64,000 bases of DNA from Embiotoca jacksoni (taxonomy: Eukaryota > Chordata > Actinopteri > Embiotocidae), in contig JAKOON010000018.1 in the NCBI GenBank assembly GCA_022577435.1, forward strand, positions 5,038,656 through 5,102,655, given 5' to 3'. The stretch's first letter is position 1, and each line of letters starts with the position of its first letter. A program made the position numbers and the translations under genes. The notes beneath the pieces are model-generated. The model saw only the letters and a program-made list of their open reading frames with translations. It was not told the DNA's origin and searched no databases. This document shows positions 33,843 through 45,355 of the stretch, one piece after another.

Positions 33843-36800
33843 ATCCGCCTGTATTTATGCCGCTTTCATGATTTCTCTTCTCACTATTGTCTCTTCACCC
33901 AGATTTTCTCCGCAATCATGCTAATGCAGCAAAGAAAGTGTCTTTTAGGTGCTTCGCTACAATGATCATTGTCATTGAAGATCACTGACCTTTCCACGAT
34001 TGAAAGGATGGAGGAGACTTGTCAGCATTTGTCTGTCAATCAAAAGAGGTTAAATCCTCGTTTGTCCGATTCAAAAGTCATAATTTGTATAATAATGTGT
34101 TGAGCATCACATAGTGATGCTCATTTCAGGTTTCAGATGGTTTTATTGATTCATTTGCTGAAAACTGCTCATTGTGTAAATGTACATCTGTGATTCCTCT
34201 GATTATTTGAACTTAAAACCTTTTGCAACTGCATTTCCTGCTCATTCGACCATTGTACCGTGCAGAATGAGATGGAAAAAGACTTGCATATGGTCACAGT
34301 GAATAGTGGCGAAGTTAATGATACCTGTGCCTCTGCTTAAACCACTTGTCAGTGCTTGATTTGCTGTGTACGTGCTGCAAAGTCAGTACATAAGTACAAT
34401 TTTACATCTTTTGCGACACCTCCCAATCTGTTAAACACTGGGTTTTTTGTGTGTTTTTATTTTTTTATTTTCCCTGGTGATACATGTTTTGTCTGCATCT
34501 CAATGTTCTTGTGCAGCCATTTGGCAATATCTAGAGAGCCGGAAAATAACACCACCACTGGCCAAGGTTGTGCGAAGAAAGTGACCCCTTAATTTTTGTA
34601 CTGATCACTTAATGTCTGAAAAACATCTTTTCATTATTAATGCTAATAAAACAAGACCAGCCACGCAACCTAGTGCTTTTACTTTAGCTGATATCGGACT
34701 CGTCACATGAAAATAAACAAGCATGAACAGCATGTCCTACATGTTTGTTTTTGTTCATATGCTAATGACTTGACTATTTTCTTTTACTGTTGTAAGAAAG
34801 GTGGAATGTCTTTCTCTGTCTGCCATTTTGTCTGCAGCTAGGTGCTTTTGGCTGGTGGCAACAAATTCTTTTAACACCGTAAAATCTTTCCACCAGTGGT
34901 GAAATTTGGGCAGAAATACACAGTGTCCCCGAGTGCTCCGGCACACGGATGTGCAGATTGGATCGGGCAGCCGGCGTGAATCTGATACCACTTAATCTAC
35001 AAGAGCAATGTGCATCAATACCTCTGTGTTTGTGCACCTGGTACCCTGGTTGGACTGTCTTCCATTGGACTATTCATCCTCAGAGCAGAAGCCATGCCAC
35101 AACGTCTAACAGAGAAAGTACATGCACTAAGATCACTTTGTGAGGCTTTAATATTGTGAATTTGGCAGGCAGCCTGGAATAATTAGTGCTGCCCTGGGTC
35201 TGAGTTACTGTTTGCTGGGCTCACAGAACATTCCCTCTTAGGCTCTTTGGCTGCCAATTAACTCACACACACACACAAACAGTCTCACATGTGCCCTGAG
35301 CTGTAATCTTAGTACAGATTGTGGCGTACGAAACTCATCACTGTGCACCTTCTAATGGTTCACCCTCTGATATCCACGGTATTCCACACACAGATGTGTC
35401 TGTGATTGCATAGGTTGTAGGGGAGGTTGTTGTGTCACACCTGAGGCAGATTATGTTGACAACATTTATTAAGTGAACAGGAACCTTCTGACACCACTAC
35501 AGAACGATGCTTAGGCTGCTGAAGGATAAAGAAAGGAGTCACAGTGGCTACCAGCACGCTTTTTTTTTTTTCTGCTTTAACTAAACACGAAAACTCCTGC
35601 AACATGTCAAGTGAATAAAAAGTATCTAATGTTGGGTGCATTCGAGCTGCTGGTTTGAAGGCGTACTGCGCGCTGCTTGGGGGAGGCCAGCCGGGCCAGT
35701 TATGCATCACAAAGGAAGCTAGATAAACGCATCATCCTCATCGCTCTCGCACAGCGATTTCCCAGTAGTAGGTCTGCTTGATGAAGTGCCAGATCCCCTC
35801 CCTGTTATTCTCAGAGCGCCAGCCAAGTGTCCACATGCATGAGTGTATTCATCAGTCAGGTGGCACTAGCCGGGCTTTTTTCCTCCCTCCTATTCTTCCT
35901 TCTCGCTGTGCCCAGGTGTGAATGGGATTGAGCTGATTTATCTCTCATGTGCTGCTTATCAGTGAATTGTAGTGATAACCAAATGAACTCAGGTAACACA
36001 GGAAACGCACACACTCAGTGATTAAATATGTTGTTAGCATGCAATTATGTTCTGTAGCACGTTTTCGGGGCACACTGTACAGAATATAACACTGAGTCTG
36101 CAAATACTTACATGACTAATGAGTCACCCAGGAAATCCTGGCCTATAATTGACTAATGTGATAGCCGAGGAAAAAGGGAAGACAAACATAGACGGTGTAA
36201 ATTACAAGAGGGTAAAAATAATTGCAGGAATCAAAACAGAGCCTGGAGCCGCTGGCACGTTAGCCTGACATTTCTCTCTCTGACATCTGCACAAACCTTG
36301 TTGTTGCTCTGTTTTCTTTGTTTGGGGACCAAAATGATTAATGGAAACTCAGTCAAGTCGTCACATGCAGCATGCTGCGGTGACGTTTGTGTTCACTCTC
36401 CGATTTATTCTGTCACATCCAAATCTATGCAGCACACCTGTAATTACACCAAATCCTCAAAAGTGCAGATACAGAGGAACACATGTGATCTGACCTCCAC
36501 CCTGCTATTACTGCCAACAAAACCCTGCATAACCTCACATCAACATCAGTTACACTCATTTCACCCCGCCAAATTGACTGTGAAGTCAAAACACCAGCGA
36601 AGTCTCACGAATATTTCTCACATCACACGCAAACACGCACAGCCCCCCTCCCCCCCCTCCGCCCCCCTCAGTCAGGGGTTACTCACTAAGCCATCAAGGG
36701 TTGAGCTAATGCAAATGCCTGGATGAAGGGGTTCTCTGATGAGCAACTTTGGAGTTTCTCTCACAGCACTTCAAAGAAGAAATGAATCGAATTAGCTGGT

Positions 36801-37125
36801 CAATAGAGGGGGACCGACTACAAATGTCAGATGGAGCTAATCATCCGCTAGAATAACATTCACCGAGACAATGAGTCATTGCATAACCTTTGGACTCGGA
36901 GAGCTTTTGCCAGTCGGTGACGGACTGGCCCCGACATTACGTCACAGATACACTTCACGATACATATCTGTTCCTACCGCAGGAGGGGAAGAGAAAGTAT
37001 TTCAAAATACAACTGTATGTTATGCTACATGTATGACGAACTATCAAAGGGAGTAACCTTTCCAATTGAACTACAAATGGAGGACAAAATAATAGGAGCA
37101 CATTACAATACAAATTGCAGAATCT
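33843..37125. other. Unique non-coding sequence
   Basis: No gene is recognised. The 142-codon plus-strand frame at 36298-36726 is serine/threonine/proline-rich from CA- and C-rich DNA, with the C tract at 36642-36669 at its end, and matches no family I know. A 10-bp-arm palindrome lies at 34101-34123. Confidence 0.5.
34101..34123. repeat. Perfect palindrome, 10-bp arms
   Basis: TGAGCATCAC and GTGATGCTCA flank ATA. No neighbouring T-run or gene suggests a terminator role. Confidence 0.85.
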
Positions 37126-37633
37126 CTAGCCTGGCTGCACCGACTGTCGCTCACAGCTTCAGTTTCCGTCTCTGCGAATACAGTCTGGGAACTCGGCTCG
37201 TATTATCGTTTGCACATCCACTCTGAAGGGTGGACCAATCAGAGACTAGTGTCAGTGATTAACCACATTTGTCCAGCCCCTCCTTCACTGTGATTGGAAG
37301 GCTGGTGACAGTGCTGAGCCTAGTGATAATATTGTTCAACTCTCGCTGACCAGAAAATAAATTGCTGAATGTTTAGCATTCAGCGCAGAATAAAGGCTCA
37401 GAACCTCGTCAACCTGCTGGAATTCATTAATACATTTAAAACAATATGCTGTAAAAACAGCCCATAGGTAGCTCGAGTGGTGGCAGGGTGACAGCCGGTT
37501 CGGCGCATGCCAATTGGTTAAAAATAACCTGAAGTCTACGCCCAGTAGGATGAAACGACTGCAAACGATTACTTATGGAGGCCAGACCCATATATTCGCG
37601 GAGTGAAATTGGGCTCCGGTTCGCACCAGGCCA
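37126..37633. mobile_element. Probable non-autonomous DNA element
   Basis: The left end CTAGCCTGGCTGCACC and the right end, read in reverse complement as GTGGCCTGGTGCGAACC, form weak terminal inverted repeats. ATGGAGGCCAGACCCATAT near the right end is a phrase I remember from a common fish repeat. No coding capacity, and boundaries are approximate. Confidence 0.45.
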
Positions 37634-37722
37634 CAGACTCTCTTCCTGGTCAGAAATGAAAGTGGAACAGAACAATGCATTATGGGTGCCTTGTTGTACA
37701 AAACCTGTTGGAGATGAAGCTG

Positions 37723-37740
37723 TTTTTTTTTTTTTTTTTT
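37723..37740 (+). repeat. 18-T homopolymer
   Basis: Simple T run with no recognisable retroelement attached. Confidence 0.95.
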
Positions 37741-38555
37741 GTGGTGAACTGAATACAGACAGGGAAGCTCTGATGTGCTGTTACTGTAGGATGATGAGAG
37801 TTGACTCCATTTTTAATGACAAACCACCACAATAAGCGTAGTGGGTCTGTTGTTTATCATGTTTCAACACCTTTTCATTTCGGAATTGAATAGGGAATAG
37901 TCCTACCCTCAAGGAAAGATGAGTATGGTCATAATTTATGCAGTCATAAATACATATGGTGCTTAAACAGATGGACAGTTTGAAATTAGTCCACAGATTT
38001 AAGTTTATTTTCCGAATTCAATTAAACATACTATCACAGAATCCTGTGGCCGGTCTGCTTTGCTTTCATACCACCAACAAACTGCACCAGAAAACACTTG
38101 GAACTGGGCCCAGACCCATGTTTCCAGGCAGTTTTTGTTTGGTGTACAGCTGAGTTTGATGAATATCTTTCTTAACAGTTAGAAATAACTGAACTGAAGA
38201 GGCCAGTGCACCAGAATTTGTGGTGTGAAGGAATTGAAAGAAAAAAAGTCATACTATAGCACATTCGTCAGATGGGTACATCTGTTTGTCTGTGAAAGTC
38301 ATGACCTTCGGCATTTTCACAAAATACATCTTTGAACTTCCTTTTATTTTGTTTATTAGTTCTCTCCCTTCCTTTAAAGGTCAGATTTGTCGGGGCGGTT
38401 TACAGTTGGTCATGGGGCAAAGTCTTGTATCAATGTACTAATGAATCACAATCCACCCTCCCAAAATTTACTGACAATTGAACGCATCGATTTGCAGATT
38501 GTGTTTCACTGACAAATATCTTCATCTAGTTTTGGTTTGGGGACAGTCTCCCCAC
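37741..38555. other. Unique non-coding sequence
   Basis: No gene or repeat is recognised. Confidence 0.5.
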
Positions 38556-38743
38556 TAAGGATGTCACAGGAACTGATGCTTTGTTATCAAGTCGATACCA
38601 AAACTTTAAAAAAGTGACCGTGCTTTTTCCTGTGGTGATGAAGGTATTTAGCTAATTCTTTTGGTACTGGAATTACCATAGAGAATCGTGGGTTTTCAGG
38701 TGGTACTGGCGACTACCAAAATGTTAATATTGTAACAGCCCTA
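38556..38743. mobile_element. Short hAT-like MITE (188 bp)
   Basis: The ends are TAAGGATGTCACA and, on the other strand, TAGGGCTGTTACA (10 of 13 identical). The flanking octamers CTCCCCAC (38548-38555) and CTCCCTCC (38744-38751) agree at 6 of 8, as for an old 8-bp duplication. The interior contains AAGTCGATACCAAAACTTT and TACCAAAATG, known to me from a widespread fish repeat rich in GTACC/TACCAAAA. No coding capacity. Confidence 0.6.
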
Positions 38744-40122
38744 CTCCCTCCAACACAAATGCACTGAAGCTACGAAAAAGCACACTCCAACTAAACATCC
38801 ACTCGGACCCTTTAATTATTTTTTCAGATTTCTACATCCCACGCCACCATGATCATCTGTATCCTTGCAGTTCTCATTAGTGTTCACTGCCTGTTGATCT
38901 GTTGCATCACTTATGTGCATTAAGTCAAGGGCAGCTCATTGAGGGAATGAATAAATCATTGAGTGGGTACAGTAGGAATAAAACTACATTCCTTCAGTTC
39001 GGAGCCCATACTATCAACCTTTGTACTGTAATGTCTGCTTTTTACGAGGTTTAATTAGACATGATATCTTAATTTGCACACAGATGTACCACAACGTAAT
39101 TATAGCAGATTTTCCAAAGACTAAGCAGAACATAGTGAAATCCCCTAACTGTCTGTTGACTGCTAGAGTAAAAATAGCTCATTTAAAGACAGTGGAAGGC
39201 TGTCTTCTTTGAGTAAGACTTCTAGTATGGCCTCTTGGGATGAGGCTCACTGCAATTTATCACAGTCACTAATTATTCAGGTTATAAGCCACAGTCTCTT
39301 GCAGAAAGAAAAAAAAAACAGGCAAACACAACAATGAAATCACCACTTGCATGAGCGCTGTCACAAGAGCAAAGCAATGAAAGCACCATATGTCTGGATT
39401 GTGTGCTGCTTGCTGATTATAAGACATGCATCTCCTCCGGAGGGAAATGAGGACTTGTGCTATTTAAGTGGAGTGTCTGCTTCCAAGTCTTGTTTATTCA
39501 GAGAAGGGAAAATATATCACTGTGATCACTGATCCCTTGTTACATATCCTGCCATCGCCATGTCAAAAGAAATCTTGCTGTTTATATTAGAATTGTTTTG
39601 CATAATATCTTCAGATGACCTGTATAATGTGATTAACAAACACTTGATCTAATTTAGCACAAAAAATAAAAGGAAAAAGATCCAGATACAAAAAAATAAC
39701 ATGATTTTCTGATCTAGCTAAACTTAAGAGGGGAAAAAAAGGAAACAACAGCTCTAAGATCCTACTTTGAATTCACTGTCTTGGTTGTCTTTGAGTGTTT
39801 TTGCCTTCATTAAGTTGCAGCACACTCACATTATTCTAGGTCAATGGCGCCATTGAAGACCTATCTCGCACAGAGATCAACACAGGAGCTAATTACACTA
39901 ACAGGCTCTGGCAAAATGTTTGATACCAAACTACTAGCTACAATCTAAGAGCTGACAGGAGACCACAAGCATTCATTCATGCAGTCATTTATTTTCCTTT
40001 CATCTTTAGCGATGTTTTTCTCCAGCTAAACACAATGCACAGATTGGGAGACTCAACCATTGGGAGAGATGGTTCTAGTTTTCAGCAATATCTGCTTCTA
40101 TTTGGGTCTAATCGGGAAAGAA
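38744..40122. other. Unique non-coding sequence
   Basis: No gene or transposon is recognised. Only short A-runs occur (for example 39308). Confidence 0.5.
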
Positions 40123-40567
40123 TCAGAACCAAAGTGCCATCGCGTTACATTTCAGGTAGTCGGCGCTGAATGTTTCCCTCAGAACTTCACAGTAGGACTC
40201 AGTCTGACTCTGGGGGACAAATTCATGTTGCAGAACCCTATGAATGTCAAAGGAAACCTGGTTTTGGACAGTGATGTTCTTTCCCTCTTGAAACGTATAT
40301 TCAAAACACCTCATAGCTTCATTGTCATAGTCTTCCTGAAGCATATCAAGGTCAAGGTTCTCTGTTGCCGATTTCCCAAGTTTAACACAAAATGTAATGT
40401 GCACCTGTGCTTATGTTCATGGAGAAAACACTAACGTGCCCGTACCAGTGATCACAAAAATGTATGAAAGTCAGGTGCTGATGTTGATCAAGCAACATAA
40501 CTTCGCATACCCCTTTCTCCATGTATGTAGGGAGCAGTGTTGGAACTTTTTGATCCACCTTTGCATA
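40123..40567 (-). pseudogene. Mariner-like transposase, internally deleted
   Basis: The minus-strand 5' terminus lies at about 40567 (TA, then GCAAAGGTGGATCAAAAAGT), followed by a leader with GCTTGATCAACATCAG shared with the copy at 25.6 kb. The frame at 40404-40123 is open for 93 codons. It begins with the N-terminal motif FCVKLGKSATEN, then DMLQEDYDNEAM, and FEYTFQEGKN, corresponding to FEWHxRFKEGR. It then jumps to DIHRVLQHEFVPQSQTESYC and EVLRETF, which lie well downstream in mariner transposases (family form HYEFVPxGQTVNQxFY-EVL). Roughly the middle third is missing, including most of the region around the first catalytic aspartate. The C-terminal DNAPAH region is also absent. It cannot be active, and no right terminus is visible. 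Confidence 0.88.
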
Positions 40568-40679
40568 CGGTGTTTAAGCTCACTACAGGATCAAACGACA
40601 CATTTTCAGTAATGAAAACTATAGCCAGAAATGTTTGTTGGCAAACTACATTTTATCACAAAAACTAAAAAAGTAGCCT

Positions 40680-40905
40680 TTGAAAATGAGAACCACAACA
40701 AAATGTATACTCCTGCTTCAGGCTCAGGTTGAAGAGGTGTTGTAGGACCTCAGCCAGCTGGACGGCGCAGGTCTTCAGGACCCCGGGGCTGATGCCGTCA
40801 GGTCCTGCAGCCTTGCGCTGGTGGAGTCTCTCCAGCTGTCTCCTAACCTGGCCAGTCGTCACAGAGAGGGGGGGGGAAGGGGGTCATGGCGTCGATGGTG
40901 CACCC
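40680..40905 (-). pseudogene. LINE reverse-transcriptase fragment
   Basis: The minus-strand frame reads VTTGQVRRQLERLHQRKAA then GPDGISPGVLKTCAVQLAEV and LQHLFNLSLKQE. The RKAAGPDG-SP-VLK-CA-QLA-L-LFNLSL pattern is the region just before and within the first reverse-transcriptase motifs of CR1/L2/Rex-type non-LTR elements. In an intact element the enzyme copies element RNA at nicked target DNA. A nine-C run (minus strand, 40868-40876) upstream puts the preceding proline-rich linker out of frame. Downstream the match stops after LSLKQE (about 40700), so motifs with the catalytic aspartates are absent. Only about 70 codons survive, and the copy is truncated at both ends. Confidence 0.85.
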
Positions 40906-43900
40906 TGACATTTACAAAAAGGTAACCTAATTCTAATATTATCAAGAGATGTGGCTGTATCGTTATTGCTACTTTCAGTCATCTATCTTTTGTGTTGCTA
41001 CCAGTGTAAATGTGAACAGTGTTTTTGTGATGAGGTGAGCTTCTGCATGATGCTGCTTTGCAGTGAGATTTTTATTATTTTAGGTTTCTGCATAAACGCA
41101 CACACAATATGGCCTGCAGTGCTAATGACCAAAGAACAATAACCTCAGCTTTTGTTTCTGATAAACAATATGCAAAGTAGCTGCATTTCTTTCAGGTCAT
41201 CTCAGACACAAATAGCAGAATGTGTATGATGAATGTATATAGAATGCCTTTAGGTAATCCTTTTATATGTATTTTTTATGTTTACAATGCAATCCTTTAC
41301 TTTTTTTTTATATTGTGAGGGAGATAATTAAAAAACAATTTCTGTAACACAGGTCAAAGTTGAAACTTAAATCTGTTTCTTTGTGATTCCAACATAGTTT
41401 ACACAGATTCTCTCAGTATCATATGCAACGCTGCCTCTGCACACAGCAGAATGACGGAGCTCACAATCCCAAGATTACATGATGTATTCCAATAATAGAA
41501 ACAGATGCATGTGATGGCATGAATTTTATTGAGAGATCTATACAGAGTGGTATGTGGAGCAGCAGCCTCACAGAGGTACATTTCTTAAAGGCTGCACACT
41601 GACATTTATCCATTGAAATGTCTACCTGGAGGGAAACTAAATTAAGAATGAGGTCTTTCACGCCGTGATATAACACCGCCAATAAAAGTGCACCGGTAAA
41701 AAAAAACTGTCGCTCATTGAGACCAGTACTGAAGTGACATAAAGATGATGTCACCTATTATATTTTAAGTTTCAATTCCGATGCAGGGAAAAAGGTTACT
41801 GGTCATTGACTTTCACTTTTTGCAGGTGTATGTAACATATGAAGGAAGCTGAACGCCTGTTGGTCTTTGTTTGTTTGCTCTTCTTTACTAACAAGAGCAT
41901 CTACGTGGAGATAAATTAAACTGATAAAAGTAAACCTTCCTGCTTTACATGAAGAGACCAAGTGCAGCAAATTCCAAACGAGGTAACAAAGGCAGTCGTG
42001 CAAACCCTCCGCAGTTACTTTCATGTACAACTAAAGGGGGACTCAGTGTGCATTAAAGGATTGCAACACAGTAATTGTAGCTAACGTGCACCACTTAAAC
42101 ATGTAACTATACACTGGAACTACAACAGCTACGAGATACCACCTGAGGACCGAAAGATCTCTGATTTCCCTCCTGCAGTGGAGGAGTTGTGTCAAAAAAC
42201 ACTAAGCGAGTTAAGAAATGACTGTCGTCTTTTTTTTTCTATAATCCACATCTAGCAATCACTCTGATCAGTGATGTCAGATATCAGTGATGAATATAAC
42301 TGCATTGGAGTTGGACAGTGCCTTCCCCTGTTCAATCCTTGCACCTCCGGTACCCAACTGCCCTCTCACTTGCGTTTAAAAAAAAAAAAAAACACTGCTC
42401 AATTTAAGGGGCTACGACTGATGATTCGACTTGTCGACTTTCAGGGGGCAGACATACAATTTACGACACACTACTACCTACATAGTACAGCTTGTGTCAA
42501 GTGTCCAGCTTTTTTATGGCAGAAAGTTTATTTAAACATTTCCCTTTTCTCTCCTGAACACTAATCACATTTTATGTTTTAATGGTTGTTTTTGTGCACC
42601 ATTCCTTCTTTTGTAACACTATACACGTTGAAGGGATGTACACTCGCAATATGAATATGATTCAACAGGTCCTTCCTTACAGCCATAAAAATGCCATGGC
42701 TAGCTATATAGCAATGCTAATGTAATAAAACACAAAATGTAATAACTTCCATTATATACAAAACATGGCATGTTTTTTATGACCTATTCTTATAACAATA
42801 TACGTTATTATATGTTTATGAAAGCCACTTTCTGTCTACCAAACAGTTGCTTGATAACTGTCACAGCACGTAGAAAAATGCTTTTTCTATCCCCTCTGTG
42901 CTGCACGTGTGGGAGTCCATCTGTTCATTTCAGAAGCAGCTGTGATGGATGCAGCGCTGGGATTATTGAACATAGTGACAGAGGACCCACATTCCCAGCT
43001 TATCTTCCCAGTAGCCATTCATATTGCCTACTTGGCCAAGAATCCTGCTTTACACCCAAGGAAATGATTAACCAAGAGAGGCCCAATGATTACCACTGAG
43101 CTTCAAGCCAAACCTGACATCCATTTTAATTTTATCCACAAGCTATACACATGCATGGCCCTGCATTTAAATTCAGCAGTATCAACAACACCCATTCACC
43201 GACTTTCACAATAAGTCAACAATGAGAATGTGGGATGAATGTGCTTGATAGTGCAGATATTCAATTATGATGGATTGAATGACGGCTTAGTGTGCATAAT
43301 GCTTTCACTCTTCCCTATTGGGATGTTTATTTTTGGCTTATTGTCTGCTGCCTGTGAGTAAATTGTTAAAGTGGTCTAATAAGCAAGATGCCATTCTTCT
43401 CCGAGCTTCAAAAACAGTCTCACAATATGTCTTCATACAGGCGAGGTAATTCCAAGTGGGCGGATGGATTATGGACAAAATCCTTTTACACACCCAAAAA
43501 TGTTTAATCACCTTTTCTTTTCTTTGTACTGGACCACTTGACCTGAAAAACAAACAGCTCTCAAAGCTCTTATACCTGGGATGCACATGCCTTTAGCCTG
43601 CATGTGCTGGTATGCAAAAAGTGGATTTAGAAGTTAAAAAACAGCTCATCCAGGAAAGCATGAAGGAAGTTGCTTAATCGAGGGAAGATGTGAGGGAGTG
43701 TAGGGGTGAAATTGCCTGCTAATGGCCTCTCTCTCCCAGCTGTGAGAGCTGCAGATGTCTGGGGGTGCCGAGACAAGTAGAGGTGGCTCATGTGGGGACT
43801 GCAGCATCCAGACAACAGCTCACATTTTTTCCCCAGCACAGTATTTGGCCACAACAAATTAATTTGGGACCGCTTGGGAAGGAGCTGGATCCAGCTGGGC

Positions 43901-45009
43901 GTTGACTAACAAACACGTAATGTATTTTCAGTGTGCCAAGTCTGCTCCATCAAGACGACGCATGATTGAAAAGTTAGGGTGAGTTGAAAATATATTTGCT
44001 CCAGTTACAAGTGATTCACCACAATGTGACCTAGAAATTACATCTGTGAAAAATGGGGAGGGGGAGAGGAGAAAGTATGTGGATGATGGGAATGAAAATG
44101 ATAACTAGTACATTACTGCTGGATGAAAAAAAAAAAAATCACTCCTGGTTGATCAAGAGAAAATAATCATCTGCAGCCATCGTTATCAGTACTGTGGCCA
44201 ACTCATTCTTGTAAGCAGCAGGCCTGGACTGAATGTAAAAAGACGCTGACTTTCACTGGCATACAGTAAAAGAATACAGTAGATAACGATGAAATCCATT
44301 TGGCACGGAGAGAGCAGAAATATTCAGTCTCCTTTTAGCTCTGTTTTGGACTCCAACAATTCCTGAGACAAACATTTGGCTCTTTAGCTGTTCAATAGTC
44401 CACTTGCTAACTTTGACAGCCTGTCATTTGGTGCTGTGCATGTCATACTGAATGTAAACATACTTTTGCATCATTATATTATACTTATATTATTCTTCAT
44501 CACTGCTTTTGCTATCATACGTTTCCAAAGGTACTGTATTAGCTTAATTTGTATCATTATTCTCTATTGGAAAGTTCCAAACAGGCGGTGTTACAAGCCG
44601 GCCGAGAGGAAACCTGGAATGACCATGAAGAAAAATGAGATTTCCCCTCTCCCATATAACAAGAACCACCTGCAACAAGGGAATTGGAGTCATTTTACAG
44701 TCTTTATTTTCATCATCTGGGTGGGTTAAGAGCAGAACAATAAACAAAAGGGAACAAAAGTTGCATCCTAAACGTATTATTCAATAACAGAAGAGAACCA
44801 AAAGACAAAGCACCTCGCTCCTAACTTCACAAAAGAACAGGAGAAAATAGATTAAACAGAAAATGCCACCCAACCTCTCCAAACTAGGGTTGGAATCAGT
44901 TGTTATCAGATACATTCACAAAGCTCCCACACTGGGACATGTTGACTGGCTGGCTGATTGAGAATGGACAGAGGAGACCAGGAGCTGAGGGAAATTGGAC
45001 TATGTCCTT
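40906..45009. other. 4.1 kb unique non-coding sequence
   Basis: No gene or transposon is recognised. A 15-A run lies near 42379, and other homopolymers are short. Open frames reach 109 codons (42770-43099) without a known domain. Confidence 0.5.
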
Positions 45010-45355
45010 CCATCCATTTTTATCTATACACTCTTAATAACAGCTGGACAGTGTCACAGGGAGAGGGGGTGGAGCCTATTCCAGCTGACTTTGGGCCAAG
45101 ACAGAGTACACCCTGGACAAGTCGCCAGTCCACAACAGAGCCAACCCAAAACAACAAAACAGAAACAGACAACCCTTCACACACAGGCAGCTTAAAATCC
45201 CCAATTAACCTAACATGCATGTCTTTGGATGTTGGGAGGAAGCCGGAGTACCTGAAGAAAACCCATGCAGGCACAGAGAGAACATGCCAACTCCACACAG
45301 AAAGGCCCCAGACCGTGTGACTGAGGCTACAGTGCTAACCATGGCACCATTGTCC
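45010..45355 (-). mobile_element. tRNA-headed SINE-like repeat, B box lost
   Basis: On the minus strand it starts near GGTGCCATGGTTAGCACTG, with an A-box-like TGGTTAGCACTG. It continues through TTTCTGTGTGGAGTTGGCAT, GGGTTTTCTTCAGG, CCGGCTTCCTCCCAACATCC, GGACTGGCGACTTGTCCAGG and GTGTATAGATAAAAATGGAT. This is the standard order of a ubiquitous teleost repeat. The stretch where the B box (GGTTCGAA type) should lie is reduced to TCACACGGTCTGGG, so the internal Pol III promoter is broken. It encodes nothing. The 120-codon plus-strand frame overlapping it is incidental. Confidence 0.85.

Noticed and set aside
34101..34123. Hairpin as a transcription terminator
   Set aside because: This is vertebrate-type DNA with no gene or T-run beside it. 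Rho-independent terminators do not apply.
36298..36726. 142-codon plus-strand frame
   Set aside because: Serine/threonine/proline bias follows from CA-rich DNA and the C-tract. No recognisable domain.
40060..40434. 124-codon plus-strand frame
   Set aside because: It is antisense to the recognisable mariner transposase remnant.
44958..45320. 120-codon plus-strand frame
   Set aside because: It lies antisense to the SINE-like repeat at 45010-45355 and is its shadow.
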